DNA from: Methylobacter sp. | GTDB lineage: Bacteria > Pseudomonadota > Gammaproteobacteria > Methylococcales > Methylomonadaceae | DNA: 64,000 bases | Reading direction: 5' to 3' | NCBI GenBank assembly: GCA_024636505.1 | Contig: JAGXGY010000027.1 | Coordinates: forward strand, 50,825-114,824 | In this document: positions 17,364 to 27,253 of the stretch, one piece after another | Layout of the letters: every line of letters begins with the position of its first letter | Position numbering within the stretch: the stretch's first letter is position 1 | Position numbers and translations under genes: made by a program | The notes under the pieces: generated by a model | Told to the model about the DNA's origin: nothing | Databases searched by the model: none | What the model saw: only the letters and a program-made list of their open reading frames with translations

Positions 17364-18430
17364 TGGCAGGCGATATGCACTATGGCAATGTGTCACTGTT
17401 GCTTCATTGTAATGGTACGGATAACTCAACGACGTTTATTGATAGTTCGCGGACCACGAAAACGGTCTCATCTGTCAATGGCGCAAAAATTAGCAATGCC
17501 CAAAGTAAATTCGGAGGTTCTTCAGGCTATTTTGACGGCAGCAATGATTATTTAACTGCCCCGGCATCGTCGGATTTTGTATTTGGTATGGACGATTTTA
17601 CTATCGAAGCTTGGATTTACTTGCCTGCAAACCCGACTGGGTTATATGCCGCCATCATAGACATTAGAAACACTGGGGCGGGTGCTGGAAGTGTGTTGTT
17701 TATGCTTGATTCTTCACGAACATTGGGTTATTACGGAGCCAGTACAGTACGCACTTCGCAAACGGTCCCCCTCAACCAATGGACGCACGTGGCATTAAGT
17801 AGGCAAGGCGGTACATCCAGATTGTTCATTGACGGGGTTGTCGGTGCTAGTGTTAGTGACACGGATAATAAATCAAGTTTAGCAATACCGCATATTGGTT
17901 CCGTCCATGACAAAGCGAACCCTGCGTTTTATGGGTATATCAATGACTTGCGCGTTACTAAGGGTATAGCGCGTTATACCACCAACTTTACACCCCTCTC
18001 AGTGGCATTTTCAAGTTACCAATCACAAATCCCTGGAACGCTTACGGAATCACTGGCTGCCACTACCTTTGTCGCTGAAGCTCACGACACAACGACGGGC
18101 GTACTCGTGGGCACAAAAGCATTTACAGGTGCCAACTTCACTGTTGATATTAAAACCACAGCTAAAGCCTGCAACGTCACCGTGCGCATCCCCTATAAAA
18201 TTTGGACGTTATCAACCTATTACGCTTTAAATGACCTAGTATTTCCATCTGACCCCCTTACCACGCCTTATTATTACAAACGTATTGCTGTCGGCACATC
18301 CGGCGCAACTGAGCCCACTTGGGCAATCACCCCCGGCGCACAAGTCGATGACGGCGCAATAACCGATGCCTGGGAATTGGTCGAACGCTTGGTGCAACCT
18401 ATCACGCACGGCCCGCTGATACCGTCTTAA
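17363..18430 (+). CDS. Phage tail fibre-like protein with a LamG / concanavalin domain
   Basis: The 355-aa protein carries a LamG-type lectin-like domain at residues about 8-215: SLLLHCNGTDNSTTFIDSS, KFGGSSGYFDGSNDYLTAP, DFTIEAWIYLP, NQWTHVALSRQGGTSRLFIDG and GYINDLRVTKGIARYT. Such domains bind sugars, so a receptor-binding role is likely. The C-terminal part (about 230-355) is a separate module ending in GATEPTWAITPGAQVDDGAITDAWELVE, seen in phage fibre proteins. The gene is visibly more AT-rich than its neighbours, which suggests recent exchange of the host-range part. Confidence 0.75.
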   Translation: MAGDMHYGNVSLLLHCNGTDNSTTFIDSSRTTKTVSSVNGAKISNAQSKFGGSSGYFDGSNDYLTAPASSDFVFGMDDFTIEAWIYLPANPTGLYAAIIDIRNTGAGAGSVLFMLDSSRTLGYYGASTVRTSQTVPLNQWTHVALSRQGGTSRLFIDGVVGASVSDTDNKSSLAIPHIGSVHDKANPAFYGYINDLRVTKGIARYTTNFTPLSVAFSSYQSQIPGTLTESLAATTFVAEAHDTTTGVLVGTKAFTGANFTVDIKTTAKACNVTVRIPYKIWTLSTYYALNDLVFPSDPLTTPYYYKRIAVGTSGATEPTWAITPGAQVDDGAITDAWELVERLVQPITHGPLIPS

Positions 18431-20749
18431 ATGGCTTACACGCCGTCCACCAGCTTTACGCTGTCGGGTGTTTACACGCCTACGGCGGCGTTTGACTTTA
18501 ATTTAAGCATTGCCGGGGTTTTAGCGGCAACCACCGATGATGCAGTTGCTCAATTTGTCGGCAACATCGTTGAAGTTATTAGCGTTGCCGGTCAGTTATC
18601 GGTTACAACGGATGACGCTACGGCGTCATTAGCTGGGCATGTCGGTTTACAAGGTGTGCTGTCAATTAGCACCGACGATGCCACCGCTTTGTATATCGGC
18701 AAAAACGTTGCTAATCAAGGCGTTTTATCGGCTACCACCGATGATGCCATCGGCGTTTTCAGCGGCAAATACGATGCTAATGTGCCGCGTTATACTGTAG
18801 GCATTGTCATTTCAGACCAGCAACAAGCGCTGCAAGCCGCGTTAAAAGTTGAGTTCGTTTATCAGCAAACTGTTCCTGCGCCTTTATACGCCACATCAAT
18901 ACAGCAACGGGCCGCACCGTTAACTCACGCCGTTGACCTGGTTGTTGAGCAGGCTTTGTTGCTTAGGCTGGAGTATTCGGCGACGGTCGAGCAGGCGATC
19001 CCTTTGCCTGATGACTTTGCCTTGGTCGTTGAGCAGACCTTATTGCTTAGGCCGGATTATTCGGCTGTCGTTGAGCAGGCCATCCCACTGTCTGATGGTT
19101 TTATAGCCGGTTTTGACCTGCTCGAATTTACCTACACAGAAACCACGCACCCGGTTGCAGATACCGGCGTTACCATCCACCACAAATTAAAATACGTGGC
19201 CGATGAGCCGCCGCTTGAGTTTAGATACACGCCTAGCACGAGTTTTGTCTTGCAAGGCAACGCCGATTACAACCCCGCTGATGCATTTGTCTGGCCTTAC
19301 GTTGTGCCGTTGATTGAGCTGAGTATCACCCACCAACGTGGCGTTATCCGTTCCGAAACCGAATCTCGTTTCCAACGTGCCTTGCGCCTTGGTGTCGAGT
19401 TCCGCTCCCACGTTCAAGATGCTATGCGCATCTGGACAGGCGGCAGCGCGTCGCCTTGGGTGCCTACTCAGGTTTACCCGCCGAATCCTGACCCTGTCGA
19501 TCCGCCCGGTCATGTCACTGTCACCATTCCCGTCCAGGATACCTATATCATGCAACACACCATCACCGTTACCCTGCTCGACTTAACGCCAATCTCGATG
19601 GAGTCGGTCAATTTAAGCCTAGATGCCGATTCGTTCGCATGGCAGTTTTCCGGAACCCTGTTGGACAAATCCGATCTGGTCAAAGTCCAGCAGGTGGGTA
19701 GCGACGAGCCAGTGCAGCTGGTCATCACCATCAACGGCTACAGCTGGAAAGTGTTAGTCGAACGTATTGAACACAGCCGCCAATTTGCCGAACGTAATAT
19801 CACGCTGTCCGGTCGCGGCTTGACGGCATTACTGGGGCAACCTTACGAACAACCGACCAGTGCTACGCAATCGTCAACGCTGTCCGTACAACAGCTGGCA
19901 GAACTGCAACTGCCTACCGGCTGGACAATCAACTGGACAGCGGCGGTGTGGAATATTCCGTCCGGAGCCTACAGCTACAACAACCAGACACCGATACAAG
20001 CGCTGGCGGCATTGGTGGGCGATATTGGCGCTATGATTGTGCCCAGCCGCAATGCGCAGACATTGAACATCATGCCGCGTTATCCGGTGTTACCGTGGGA
20101 TTTTGGCCTGCTGTCGCCGGATGTGGTCATCCCCGAAGATGTTATCACCGAGTTAAGCCAGCGCCCAGTCGTGCCGTATCAGGCCAATGGCGTCTATGTG
20201 CATGGATCCGAAATTGGCGGCATTCTGGCGTGGTGCAGGCTGGGTGGTACGGATGGCGCAAGGCTGGCTTCGACCACGTCCAATGCGCTGATGACTGATG
20301 CTATTGGTTGCCGTGCGCTGGGTGAGCGCATTATTGCAGGTCAGTACACTCAGCCGTCGGTGCGTTCATTGTCAGTGCCAATGGATGGCGTTATCGTGCC
20401 ATTGGTCAGCGTCGGCCAGTTGGTCAGCGTGACCTTGGACGGTGTAAGCATTAAAGGTATCGTCAACAGCGTGTCGATAGCAGCCTCGCTGGGCAGCGTC
20501 AGACAGACCATCCAAATCGGCGAAGAAACGCCCAATACCTGGGCGATGTTTAAGGAGCTGCTGCCGCGTGATCCGCTGCTGGTCGGTACGTTATCTGTGA
20601 CCGATAGCGTTACCAGTTTGATAACGCTATTAGATGGCGGCGTGGTGCGAGTGCGTGGGACGGGGGCTGTGGGCGGGAAGTATTACATTAGGGCAGGAAA
20701 AATAGATGGCGAGGCTCCGGCGATGGGGCAGAATGAGATTGTGCTTTAA
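18431..20749 (+). CDS. Large phage tail protein with N-terminal repeats and a hub-like C-terminal half
   Basis: The 772-aa protein starts directly after the previous stop. Residues 27-112 contain four short repeats centred on TDDA (35, 60, 81, 103). Residues 170-197 and 198-225 are a 28-residue tandem duplication (LVVEQ.LLLR.(E/D)YSA.VEQAIPL.D.F). The phrase YTPSTSF occurs at residue 3 and again near 265. The second half (about 365-730) reads like a baseplate hub (SMESVNLSLDADSFAWQFSGTL, ITINGYSWKVLVERIEHSR, NGVYVHGSE). It is the last prophage gene, with no fibre chaperone or lysis gene after it. Confidence 0.6.
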   Translation: MAYTPSTSFTLSGVYTPTAAFDFNLSIAGVLAATTDDAVAQFVGNIVEVISVAGQLSVTTDDATASLAGHVGLQGVLSISTDDATALYIGKNVANQGVLSATTDDAIGVFSGKYDANVPRYTVGIVISDQQQALQAALKVEFVYQQTVPAPLYATSIQQRAAPLTHAVDLVVEQALLLRLEYSATVEQAIPLPDDFALVVEQTLLLRPDYSAVVEQAIPLSDGFIAGFDLLEFTYTETTHPVADTGVTIHHKLKYVADEPPLEFRYTPSTSFVLQGNADYNPADAFVWPYVVPLIELSITHQRGVIRSETESRFQRALRLGVEFRSHVQDAMRIWTGGSASPWVPTQVYPPNPDPVDPPGHVTVTIPVQDTYIMQHTITVTLLDLTPISMESVNLSLDADSFAWQFSGTLLDKSDLVKVQQVGSDEPVQLVITINGYSWKVLVERIEHSRQFAERNITLSGRGLTALLGQPYEQPTSATQSSTLSVQQLAELQLPTGWTINWTAAVWNIPSGAYSYNNQTPIQALAALVGDIGAMIVPSRNAQTLNIMPRYPVLPWDFGLLSPDVVIPEDVITELSQRPVVPYQANGVYVHGSEIGGILAWCRLGGTDGARLASTTSNALMTDAIGCRALGERIIAGQYTQPSVRSLSVPMDGVIVPLVSVGQLVSVTLDGVSIKGIVNSVSIAASLGSVRQTIQIGEETPNTWAMFKELLPRDPLLVGTLSVTDSVTSLITLLDGGVVRVRGTGAVGGKYYIRAGKIDGEAPAMGQNEIVL

Positions 20750-20970
20750 AAATGATTCGAGAGTGCGCGGCGTGAATGGCATCAGCGGCGTGGGCGCGTT
20801 TCGTAATGCGTAATTAAATATATCATTGCACAACTTAAGATTAGCATAAATATTGCACTAATCTTTATTCAAATATCGCACGGCGCGTCAGCTGACAGCT
20901 AAAAAGTTATCTGTTTTAAACGGCGGCGTAGCACGAGCTGAGGTTTCCTGCTTCGGGCGATAAGACCGAA
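20750..20970. other. Gap between prophage end and rne terminator
   Basis: No gene is seen. The sequence AAATATCGC, also present in the repeated unit at the prophage module junction (4051-4080), recurs at 20872 next to GGCGCG. No attachment site repeat, integrase or tRNA is recognisable. Confidence 0.4.
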
Positions 20971-21004
20971 AACACCGGTTCTCGCTGTCGCGAGAACCGG
21001 TGTT
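20971..21004 (-). terminator. Rho-independent terminator, probably of rne
   Basis: AACACCGGTTCTCGC (20971-20985) and GCGAGAACCGGTGTT (20990-21004) form a perfect 15-bp stem with a 4-base loop, 26 bases beyond the rne stop. Read on the minus strand it is followed by TTTTCGG; on the plus strand by TTGGG, so it may also stop transcription from the prophage side. Confidence 0.85.
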
Positions 21005-21030
21005 TTGGGTTTAGCCCAATCCTTGGTTGG

Positions 21031-23556
21031 TTATTCCGTTTCTTGCTTGACTGGTTCAGTTGTTTTGGGCGCAGGTTCAACAACTGGCTTGGGTTCCGGT
21101 ATGGATTCAGCAACAGGCATCGCCGGTTTTTGCTGGGGTTCAACCGGTTTGGGCGGCAGTTCAGCAATAGGCGCCGGCTTTGGCGTTTCCGATCGCTGAT
21201 TATCGCTGTTAACCGTGCCGGGAATATCGGTCTGAGGTTCCGTGCGCCCGGTTTTTTCCGCTCTTTCTGCAAAGTCATTGTCATAAGAACGTGTTTGAGC
21301 CGGACGCGGTTGGTCGTTACTTACGCCGGATGCATCATGGCTGTTATTTGATTCGCCATCGAACTCAGGTTTTTTGTAGTTGGGATTACGCGGTCTTCTG
21401 CGATTCGGCCCTTTTCTGGCATTGCTTCTTTTAGGTTGATCGCCGGTCACGGCAACAACAGGAGCAATAGATTCCGGTGCAGTAGAGCTAGGCTCTTTAG
21501 CCTCAACAGCTTCACTTTTAACCTGTTCCGTTTTTGGCGCGGGCAGATTGGCCGGATCGAGATTGCGTTTTACATTTCGGCCTTGTCCGCGTGGCGGACG
21601 GTTAGGACGCGGCGCATCGGGATTTTGTTCCGGTTTTGGTTTGGGTGCTTGCCGTTGTTCAGGCACTTGAACCTGTTCTGATTTTGGATTTTGATCGCGT
21701 CCTTGTTGTCCGCGTCCACGCCCGCGCCCGCGTCCTCTTTCCTGAGGTTGTCCCTGACCTTGCCGGTTTCCCCGGTTTTTGTTCTGCTGGTCCTCGTCGG
21801 TCGGCCTGGTTCTTTCGGTGGTTTGAACGGCTGAGGCTATCTTTGTTTTGGCTTTGGCTTTGGCTTCTGTGCCGGTGCCGGGGCCTACAAGTTTTTGCCA
21901 GAAGCGTTGGATCAGGCTGGCTGATTCGTTTTTGTTTTGCACCGGGGCCGGAGAATCGTGCAGGAATTCTTTAACTGCGGCCTTTGTAGCGCTCGGTTTT
22001 ATTTGCTGGGCAAATTCAGGGATGGTGATGTCTTCGGCTTTTATCTGTAAGTAACTGGCTTTGCTATCGCCGGACTCTTTTTCCTTGATGCGCTCAATGT
22101 CATAAGCCGGTGTTTCCAAATGCTTGCTGGGCAGGATCACAATGCCGACTTTCAGCCGGTGTTCGATTTGGTCAATGGTGCTGCGTTTCTCATTTAGCAG
22201 GAAAGTCGCGCATTCAATCGGCAAGTGAGCAATCACTTTTTCCGTGCCTTTCTTCATCGCTTCTTCTTCAAGAATACGCAGTACAGACAGCGCAACCGAT
22301 TCTACATTACGAATCGTGCCTTGACCTTTGCAGCGCGGACAGGGCAGCTGAGTAGAATCACCCAGTGACGGACGCATCCGTTGTCTGGACATTTCCAGCA
22401 GGCCGAAACGCGAGATTCGGCTGGTCTGGATGCGGGCGCGGTCGATTTTAAGCGCATCGCGCAGTTGATTTTCAACGGTTTTCTGGTTCTTATTGGACAT
22501 CATGTCGATGAAATCGATAACAAACAGGCCGCCCAAATCGCGCAGTCTCAACTGGCGGGCAATTTCATCGGCCGCTTCCAGGTTGGTATTTAGCGCGGTT
22601 TCTTCAATGTCGTTGCCTTTGGTGGCGCGTGCCGAATTGATGTCGATTGAGGTTAGCGCTTCGGTATGGTCGATAACCAGGGATCCACCGGACGGCAGCG
22701 AAACTTCCCGGCCATAAGCGACTTCAATTTGGGATTCAATCTGATAACGGTTAAACAAAGGCACGGCATCTTGATACAGTTTTGCTTTGGGCAAAAAGTG
22801 CGGCATGACTTGTTTTAAGAAGTTTTGCACCAGTATGAAAGATTCTTTATTGTCGATCAAAATCTCGTCAATATTGCCGCGTAAGTGGTCGCGTAAGGCT
22901 CTGATGATCACGTTGCTTTCCTGGAAGACCAGGAATGGCGCTGAATTTTCGCCGGCAGAGCGTTCTATGGCTTCCCAAAGTTGTAATAAATAATTTAAGT
23001 CCCATTGCAATTCTTCGGCATTTTTGCCGCATCCGGCGGTTCTAACAATGAGTCCCATGCTTTCAGGGATTTCAAGTGCTTCCATGACTTCACGGAGATC
23101 GCTGCGGGTTTCGCCTTCAATGCGCCGCGAAATGCCGCCGGCTTTAGGGTTATTGGGCATCAGTACTAAATAGGTACCGGCCAAACTGATATAGGTGGTT
23201 AAAGCGGCGCCTTTATTGCCGCGTTCTTCTTTTTCGATCTGAACGACGATTTCCTGACCTTCTTTAATCAGGTCTTTGATGGCTGGGCGACGGCCGTCGT
23301 TTTCGACGCCGGCTTGCAGATTACGGTAGAGCGGAGAGATTTCTTTAAAAGGTAAAAATCCGTGTTTTTCGGCGCCGTAGTTGACAAAGGCAGCCTCTAA
23401 GCTGGGTTCTACGTGGGTTACTATCCCTTTGTAAATGTTGGACTTTTTTTGTTCTTTTGAAGGTACTTCTATGTCAAAATCATACAGTTTTTGACCGTCT
23501 ACCAAAGCGACTCGCAGTTCTTCAGCCTGCGTAGCGTTGATAAGCATTCTTTTCAT
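21031..23556 (-). CDS. rne: Ribonuclease E
   Basis: The 841-aa enzyme is the endoribonuclease that starts mRNA decay and matures rRNA and tRNA, working at the inner membrane. The start [30 protein letters not shown] is nearly the same as in E. coli. The S1 domain lies at about 35-120 ([27 protein letters not shown]). The DNase I-like catalytic part contains [10 protein letters not shown] and FVIDFIDM, each supplying one of the Mg-binding aspartates. The zinc-link CPRCKGQG is near 405. From about 510 the protein is disordered: basic arginine patches ([15 protein letters not shown]), then a proline- and glutamate-rich tail. It lacks an obvious long E. coli-type degradosome scaffold. AAGGAA precedes the ATG. 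Confidence 0.97.
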   Translation of the reverse strand: MKRMLINATQAEELRVALVDGQKLYDFDIEVPSKEQKKSNIYKGIVTHVEPSLEAAFVNYGAEKHGFLPFKEISPLYRNLQAGVENDGRRPAIKDLIKEGQEIVVQIEKEERGNKGAALTTYISLAGTYLVLMPNNPKAGGISRRIEGETRSDLREVMEALEIPESMGLIVRTAGCGKNAEELQWDLNYLLQLWEAIERSAGENSAPFLVFQESNVIIRALRDHLRGNIDEILIDNKESFILVQNFLKQVMPHFLPKAKLYQDAVPLFNRYQIESQIEVAYGREVSLPSGGSLVIDHTEALTSIDINSARATKGNDIEETALNTNLEAADEIARQLRLRDLGGLFVIDFIDMMSNKNQKTVENQLRDALKIDRARIQTSRISRFGLLEMSRQRMRPSLGDSTQLPCPRCKGQGTIRNVESVALSVLRILEEEAMKKGTEKVIAHLPIECATFLLNEKRSTIDQIEHRLKVGIVILPSKHLETPAYDIERIKEKESGDSKASYLQIKAEDITIPEFAQQIKPSATKAAVKEFLHDSPAPVQNKNESASLIQRFWQKLVGPGTGTEAKAKAKTKIASAVQTTERTRPTDEDQQNKNRGNRQGQGQPQERGRGRGRGRGQQGRDQNPKSEQVQVPEQRQAPKPKPEQNPDAPRPNRPPRGQGRNVKRNLDPANLPAPKTEQVKSEAVEAKEPSSTAPESIAPVVAVTGDQPKRSNARKGPNRRRPRNPNYKKPEFDGESNNSHDASGVSNDQPRPAQTRSYDNDFAERAEKTGRTEPQTDIPGTVNSDNQRSETPKPAPIAELPPKPVEPQQKPAMPVAESIPEPKPVVEPAPKTTEPVKQETE

Positions 23557-24193
23557 TCAATATTCCTTGTTGTTTCCTGCTCCATGGTCAGATTTTACTG
23601 AACAGACTGGTTTAGGTCATCGTGTTGGTGCAGGATAGACGGTTAAAGCCGCTCCTGCAGAACTTAGTTTTTTTACGGTTTTAATATTCCGTTTCTGCGT
23701 TGTAATGGGTATCCCGATCTTCACTTAGGAATGAGCATCAAACAATTTGAACAACTCGCGGCGTAAGTTTTCAGCGGGAGTGCAAGCTTTTCTTGCGCTT
23801 GCAGGCGAAGCCCGCACTCCAGCTATTGGCAACTTGCTCACGTTATTTTGTGCACGTTCCTTAGGTAAAGACCGTCGATAGTTGCACGGACAGAGTCTAA
23901 GCAAATAAATATTCTTTCTTCAGTCTTGTTTGTAAATTCCGTCTTAAACAGGCGTTATAAATCGTTCGTCTAGGGTCGAACGATGAACCCGAAAATCATT
24001 ATAATGATGAGGCCGCGCACTCATTAGTCGCTATGCTAATCATCATTGAGTAGCGCTCCAAGGCAGTTTTATTAGTGAAACCGCAGAGCAATAGTCTGTT
24101 TTTACTATTAAAAACTTGCTTAATATAGCAACCTTATTGCTATACATCAATTTAAAGAATCAATCATAATCAGATGCTGGTATTATTTACATT
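23557..24193. promoter_or_regulatory. Divergent rne / rluC control region with hairpins
   Basis: The 637-bp gap has no gene. In E. coli the same divergent pair is separated by a region that encodes the long autoregulatory rne leader, so a leader here is plausible. Hairpins visible: GGAGTGC (23777-23783) with GCACTCC (23814-23820), enclosing a second GCAAGC/GCTTGC stem; TCGTTCG (23962-23968) with CGAACGA (23977-23983); and a perfect 14-base palindrome at 23995-24008 centred on TATA. No promoter could be assigned with confidence. Confidence 0.5.
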
Positions 24194-25147
24194 ATGAATA
24201 GTGAAGAAAAAAGCGTAAGCCCCAAAGTCCAACTGGTCGAAATCACCGAAGATATGTGCGATCAACGCTTGGATAATTTTTTAATTGCCCGTTTGAAAGG
24301 CGTGCCTAAAAGCCGAATTTACCGGATCGTCCGTAAAGGCGAAGTGAGGGTCAATAAAGGCCGTGTCGATGTGAAATATCGCCTGGCTGCAGGCGATATA
24401 GTCAGGATTCCGCCGGTCAGAGTGGCTGAGCGCAGTGAAGAGTCTTATGTTCCGCAGGGTTTGCAAGCCGCATTGGAACAGGGCATTTTGTTTGAAGATG
24501 ACGGTTTCCTGATCGTTAATAAACCGGCAGGTTTCGCGGTGCACGGCGGCAGCGGCGTCAGTTCCGGCATTATTGAAGGACTGCGGCTAATAAGGCCAGA
24601 GGCGCATTTTTTAGAGCTGGTGCACCGGTTGGATAAAGACACCTCCGGCTGTTTGATGATTGCTAAAAAACGCAGCACGCTGAAACTGTTGCACGAACTG
24701 TTTCGCGACAACCACATCCATAAAACCTATCTGGCGCTGCTGGCCGGGCAGTGGGCAAGGAAAAAACTGATCGTCACTGCACCGTTGCTAAAAAATGTCA
24801 GCAAAGGCGGCGAACGCATGGTGATCATCAGCCAAGCAGGCAAGGAGGCTGAGACGCTGTTCCGGCGAGTGAGAACATTTAGCGATTCGACGCTGGTTGA
24901 GGCCTCGCCAAAAACCGGGCGCACTCATCAAATCCGCGTACATGCCGTCAGTTTGGGGCATCCTATTGTCGGCGACGACCGTTACGGGCGAGATGACATT
25001 AACCGCAGCTTTAAAAGTCGAGGCTATAAGCGTATGTTCCTGCATGCGGAAAAATTAAAATTTCAGCACCCTGTTACGGGAGTGGCACTCACCATTTTGG
25101 CGCCGTTGCCAAAGCAACTGGACGATTTGTTAAAACATGAAGAATAG
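24194..25147 (+). CDS. rluC: 23S rRNA pseudouridine synthase RluC
   Basis: The 317-aa enzyme makes pseudouridines in 23S rRNA (positions 955, 2504 and 2580 in E. coli RluC). An S4 RNA-binding domain lies at about 22-75 (QRLDNFLIARLKGVPKSRIYRIVRKGEVRVN). The catalytic motif HRLDKDTSG is at 144-152, with the nucleophile Asp147. KTGRTHQIRVH and HPIVGDDRYG complete the RluA-family signature. It faces away from rne, as in E. coli and Pseudomonas. Its 3' end overlaps the HAD phosphatase gene by 11 bases. Confidence 0.93.
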   Translation: MNSEEKSVSPKVQLVEITEDMCDQRLDNFLIARLKGVPKSRIYRIVRKGEVRVNKGRVDVKYRLAAGDIVRIPPVRVAERSEESYVPQGLQAALEQGILFEDDGFLIVNKPAGFAVHGGSGVSSGIIEGLRLIRPEAHFLELVHRLDKDTSGCLMIAKKRSTLKLLHELFRDNHIHKTYLALLAGQWARKKLIVTAPLLKNVSKGGERMVIISQAGKEAETLFRRVRTFSDSTLVEASPKTGRTHQIRVHAVSLGHPIVGDDRYGRDDINRSFKSRGYKRMFLHAEKLKFQHPVTGVALTILAPLPKQLDDLLKHEE

Positions 25148-25790
25148 GTTTGATTTAATCATATTCGACTGGGACGGCACTCTGATTGATTCGATAGACT
25201 GGATCGTACACTGTTTGCAAACGGCAGCACAGCAGTGCGCTTGTGTTATTCCCGAATCCCAGGCGGCAAGAGATGTGATCGGTCTGAGCATTAGCAATGC
25301 CTGTGATCAGCTATTTCCCGGCGTCGATCAGCAAACCCTGACGCGGTTGACGGCCTGTTACCAGCACACCTTTTCGTCCAGACAACTGAACAGGGAGAAT
25401 TTATTTCCCGGTGTTTATGAGATGTTGGTGGAGCTGAAACAAAGCGGTTATCAGCTGGCTGTGGCTACCGGTAAAACCCGGGCAGGGCTGCAGCAGGCCT
25501 TACAGGCGACAGCTACCGAAGAGCTGTTTTGCATTACCCGTTGTTCCGATGAGACGGCTTCTAAGCCGGATCCGCTGATGCTGCATCAGATCATGCAGCA
25601 TACTCAGGCAGCGAATGAACGGAGTTTAATGGTGGGGGATTCCACCCATGACTTGCAAATGGCGATCAATGCCCAAATATCGGCCATAGCGGTGTCGTGC
25701 GGAGCGCATCCGGAAAACATATTGCAACAATACAATCCGTTGATGTGCTTACAGGAGCCTGCGGAATTACTGAATATTATGAGAGGTTAA
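25137..25790 (+). CDS. HAD-family hydrolase (phosphoglycolate phosphatase-like)
   Basis: The 217-aa protein has all four HAD motifs: FDWDGTLID near residue 9 (nucleophile Asp), ATGKTR in the middle, the lysine of SKPDP near 142, and GDSTHD near 166. Subfamily IA with a helical cap is indicated by the segment between motifs I and II. The gene overlaps rluC by 11 bases and is followed by sppA after six bases; the same rluC-HAD-sppA order is found in Pseudomonas. Substrate is not known; phosphoglycolate or another small phosphoester is possible. Confidence 0.88.
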   Translation: MKNRFDLIIFDWDGTLIDSIDWIVHCLQTAAQQCACVIPESQAARDVIGLSISNACDQLFPGVDQQTLTRLTACYQHTFSSRQLNRENLFPGVYEMLVELKQSGYQLAVATGKTRAGLQQALQATATEELFCITRCSDETASKPDPLMLHQIMQHTQAANERSLMVGDSTHDLQMAINAQISAIAVSCGAHPENILQQYNPLMCLQEPAELLNIMRG

Positions 25791-25796
25791 CAAAGT

Positions 25797-26762
25797 ATGG
25801 ACAATCCGAACAAAGCAGAAGTGATACGCGAATCCGGTTGGGAGCGAGAGGTTATTGAAAAGCTGGCACTGGCCGCAGTCACCGAACAAACCAGAGCAAG
25901 ACGCTGGAGTGTGTTTTTTAAGAGCCTGATGTTTGTGTACTTAATTGCCGTATTCGGTGTGGCGATGTATCCGAAGTTGAGTAAAGATATGGTCGGTAAC
26001 GACAAGGATCATACTGCGGTTATCGATGTGGTCGGCATGATTGCCGAGGGGCAACCGGCCAATGCAGACACCATTATTGGCAGCTTGAGAGATGCAGTCA
26101 AAGACAAGCACACCAAGGGCATTATCCTCCATGCCAATTCGCCGGGCGGCAGTCCTGTGCAGTCTTCTTATGTTTATAACGAAATTATAAAGATAAAAAA
26201 AGAACATCCCGCATTGCCCATTTATGCGGTGGTCAGCGATATTTGCGCATCAGGCTGCTATTTTATCGTATCGGCCAGCGATAAAATTTTTGTGAATCCT
26301 TCCAGCTTGGTGGGGTCAATAGGTGTATTGATGGATGGTTTCGGTTTTGTCGACGTCATGCAAAAGTTGGGGGTAGAGCGCCGGTTGCTCACGGCGGGCA
26401 CGCATAAAGCCATGCTCGATCCTTTTTCGCCGTCTAAAGAAGAAGAAACAAAGTACATACAAGGCCTGTTAAATCAAGTGCATCAGCAATTTATCAGCGC
26501 GGTTAAAGCCGGCCGCGGCGACCGGCTTAAAGAAAATCCAGAGATGTTTTCAGGTTTGGTTTGGACCGGTGAAGAAGGCGTGAAACAGGGCATAGTCGAC
26601 GGTGTCGGTAACCAGGATTACGTTGCCAAGGAGTTGATTGGAGCCGATAAACTGGTTGATTTTAGTCGGCAGGAAAACTTTCTGGATAAAATTGCAGGCA
26701 AATTAGGTGCCTCTTTCGGGCAAGCCATCGGCAGTATGGTTCAGGGTTTGTCATTACGGTAA
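25797..26762 (+). CDS. sppA: Signal peptide peptidase SppA (S49 family, short form)
   Basis: The 321-aa protease degrades signal peptides left in the inner membrane. A single membrane segment lies at about 41-58 (SVFFKSLMFVYLIAVFGVAMY). The S49 core follows: VIDVVGMIAEG, HANSPGGSPVQSS, and the catalytic Ser152 in the CASGCYF motif. The general-base lysine is probably Lys204 in GTHKAMLDPF. The single-domain length corresponds to the Bacillus / Pseudomonas short form rather than the double E. coli enzyme. It is the third gene of the rluC-HAD-sppA operon. Confidence 0.93.
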   Translation: MDNPNKAEVIRESGWEREVIEKLALAAVTEQTRARRWSVFFKSLMFVYLIAVFGVAMYPKLSKDMVGNDKDHTAVIDVVGMIAEGQPANADTIIGSLRDAVKDKHTKGIILHANSPGGSPVQSSYVYNEIIKIKKEHPALPIYAVVSDICASGCYFIVSASDKIFVNPSSLVGSIGVLMDGFGFVDVMQKLGVERRLLTAGTHKAMLDPFSPSKEEETKYIQGLLNQVHQQFISAVKAGRGDRLKENPEMFSGLVWTGEEGVKQGIVDGVGNQDYVAKELIGADKLVDFSRQENFLDKIAGKLGASFGQAIGSMVQGLSLR

Positions 26763-26811
26763 TGATTCAGTACCGATTCAGGGTGAGGGGTTAAAATGCT
26801 TTTCACTCAGT

Positions 26812-26929
26812 AATAGAACGCAGATGACGCTGATAGTTATGATTGAATAAGATTTCAATTATCCTGGAAAAATCAGTTGATCGTCATTTTGAGGCTATCC
26901 GCAGTCATCATAATCATCGGCGTTCTATT
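26812..26929. repeat. MITE-like inverted repeat in the sppA downstream gap
   Basis: AATAGAACGC (26812-26821) and GCGTTCTATT (26920-26929) are perfect inverted arms. Just inside, GATGACGCTGAT and ATCATCGGCG extend the symmetry imperfectly. Sequences of the form GAACGCAGATGACGCTGAT recur as dispersed repeats in several proteobacteria (from memory). No gene is present in the gap 26763-26980. Confidence 0.6.
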
Positions 26930-26980
26930 CTTGTCGTTACGTTGAACAAACATTTTGTGCCCGGATAGCTTGGATTACCC

Positions 26981-27235
26981 ATGAGAAATTTGCTTAAAGC
27001 CCTTATAGTCGCCTTGCTGTTTTCCAATAGTTGTTTTGCAGAAAATAATCTATTGGCTTACCTCAGTTTGGACGAGGCGGCCAGACAAATAATCGAAGGT
27101 ACTTATAATAAAGTACTGGGCGCGCAAACAGCATTTGTCAATGGTAAACAAGTCCATATTATTAAAGTGCTCACACCGGATGGTCGCATCCGGTATTACA
27201 AAATTGACGTGCAAACCGGTCAATTAGTCAGTTAA
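26981..27235 (+). CDS. Small periplasmic PepSY-like protein
   Basis: The 84-aa protein starts with a signal peptide: MRNLLKALIVALLFSNSCFA, probable cleavage before ENN. The mature part LSLDEAARQIIEGTYNKVLGAQTAFVNGKQVHIIKVLTPDGRIRYYKIDVQTGQLVS follows the PepSY pattern of a helix followed by strands ending in a (V/I)D..TG..(V/L) turn. It lies 18 bases before the response regulator gene. PepSY proteins next to PhoP/PhoQ-like systems are common, and may act as a periplasmic input or inhibitor; this role is an inference. Confidence 0.8.
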   Translation: MRNLLKALIVALLFSNSCFAENNLLAYLSLDEAARQIIEGTYNKVLGAQTAFVNGKQVHIIKVLTPDGRIRYYKIDVQTGQLVS

Positions 27236-27253
27236 CCTCAGCAGACCAAAAAC

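Noticed and set aside
1..20749. Prophage attachment site or integrase
   Set aside because: No integrase, transposase, tRNA or flanking direct repeat of useful length is recognisable within the window.
23995..24008. 14-base perfect palindrome between rne and rluC as a regulator site
   Set aside because: AT-rich and single; no second copy or promoter match to support an operator. Kept only as part of the control region.
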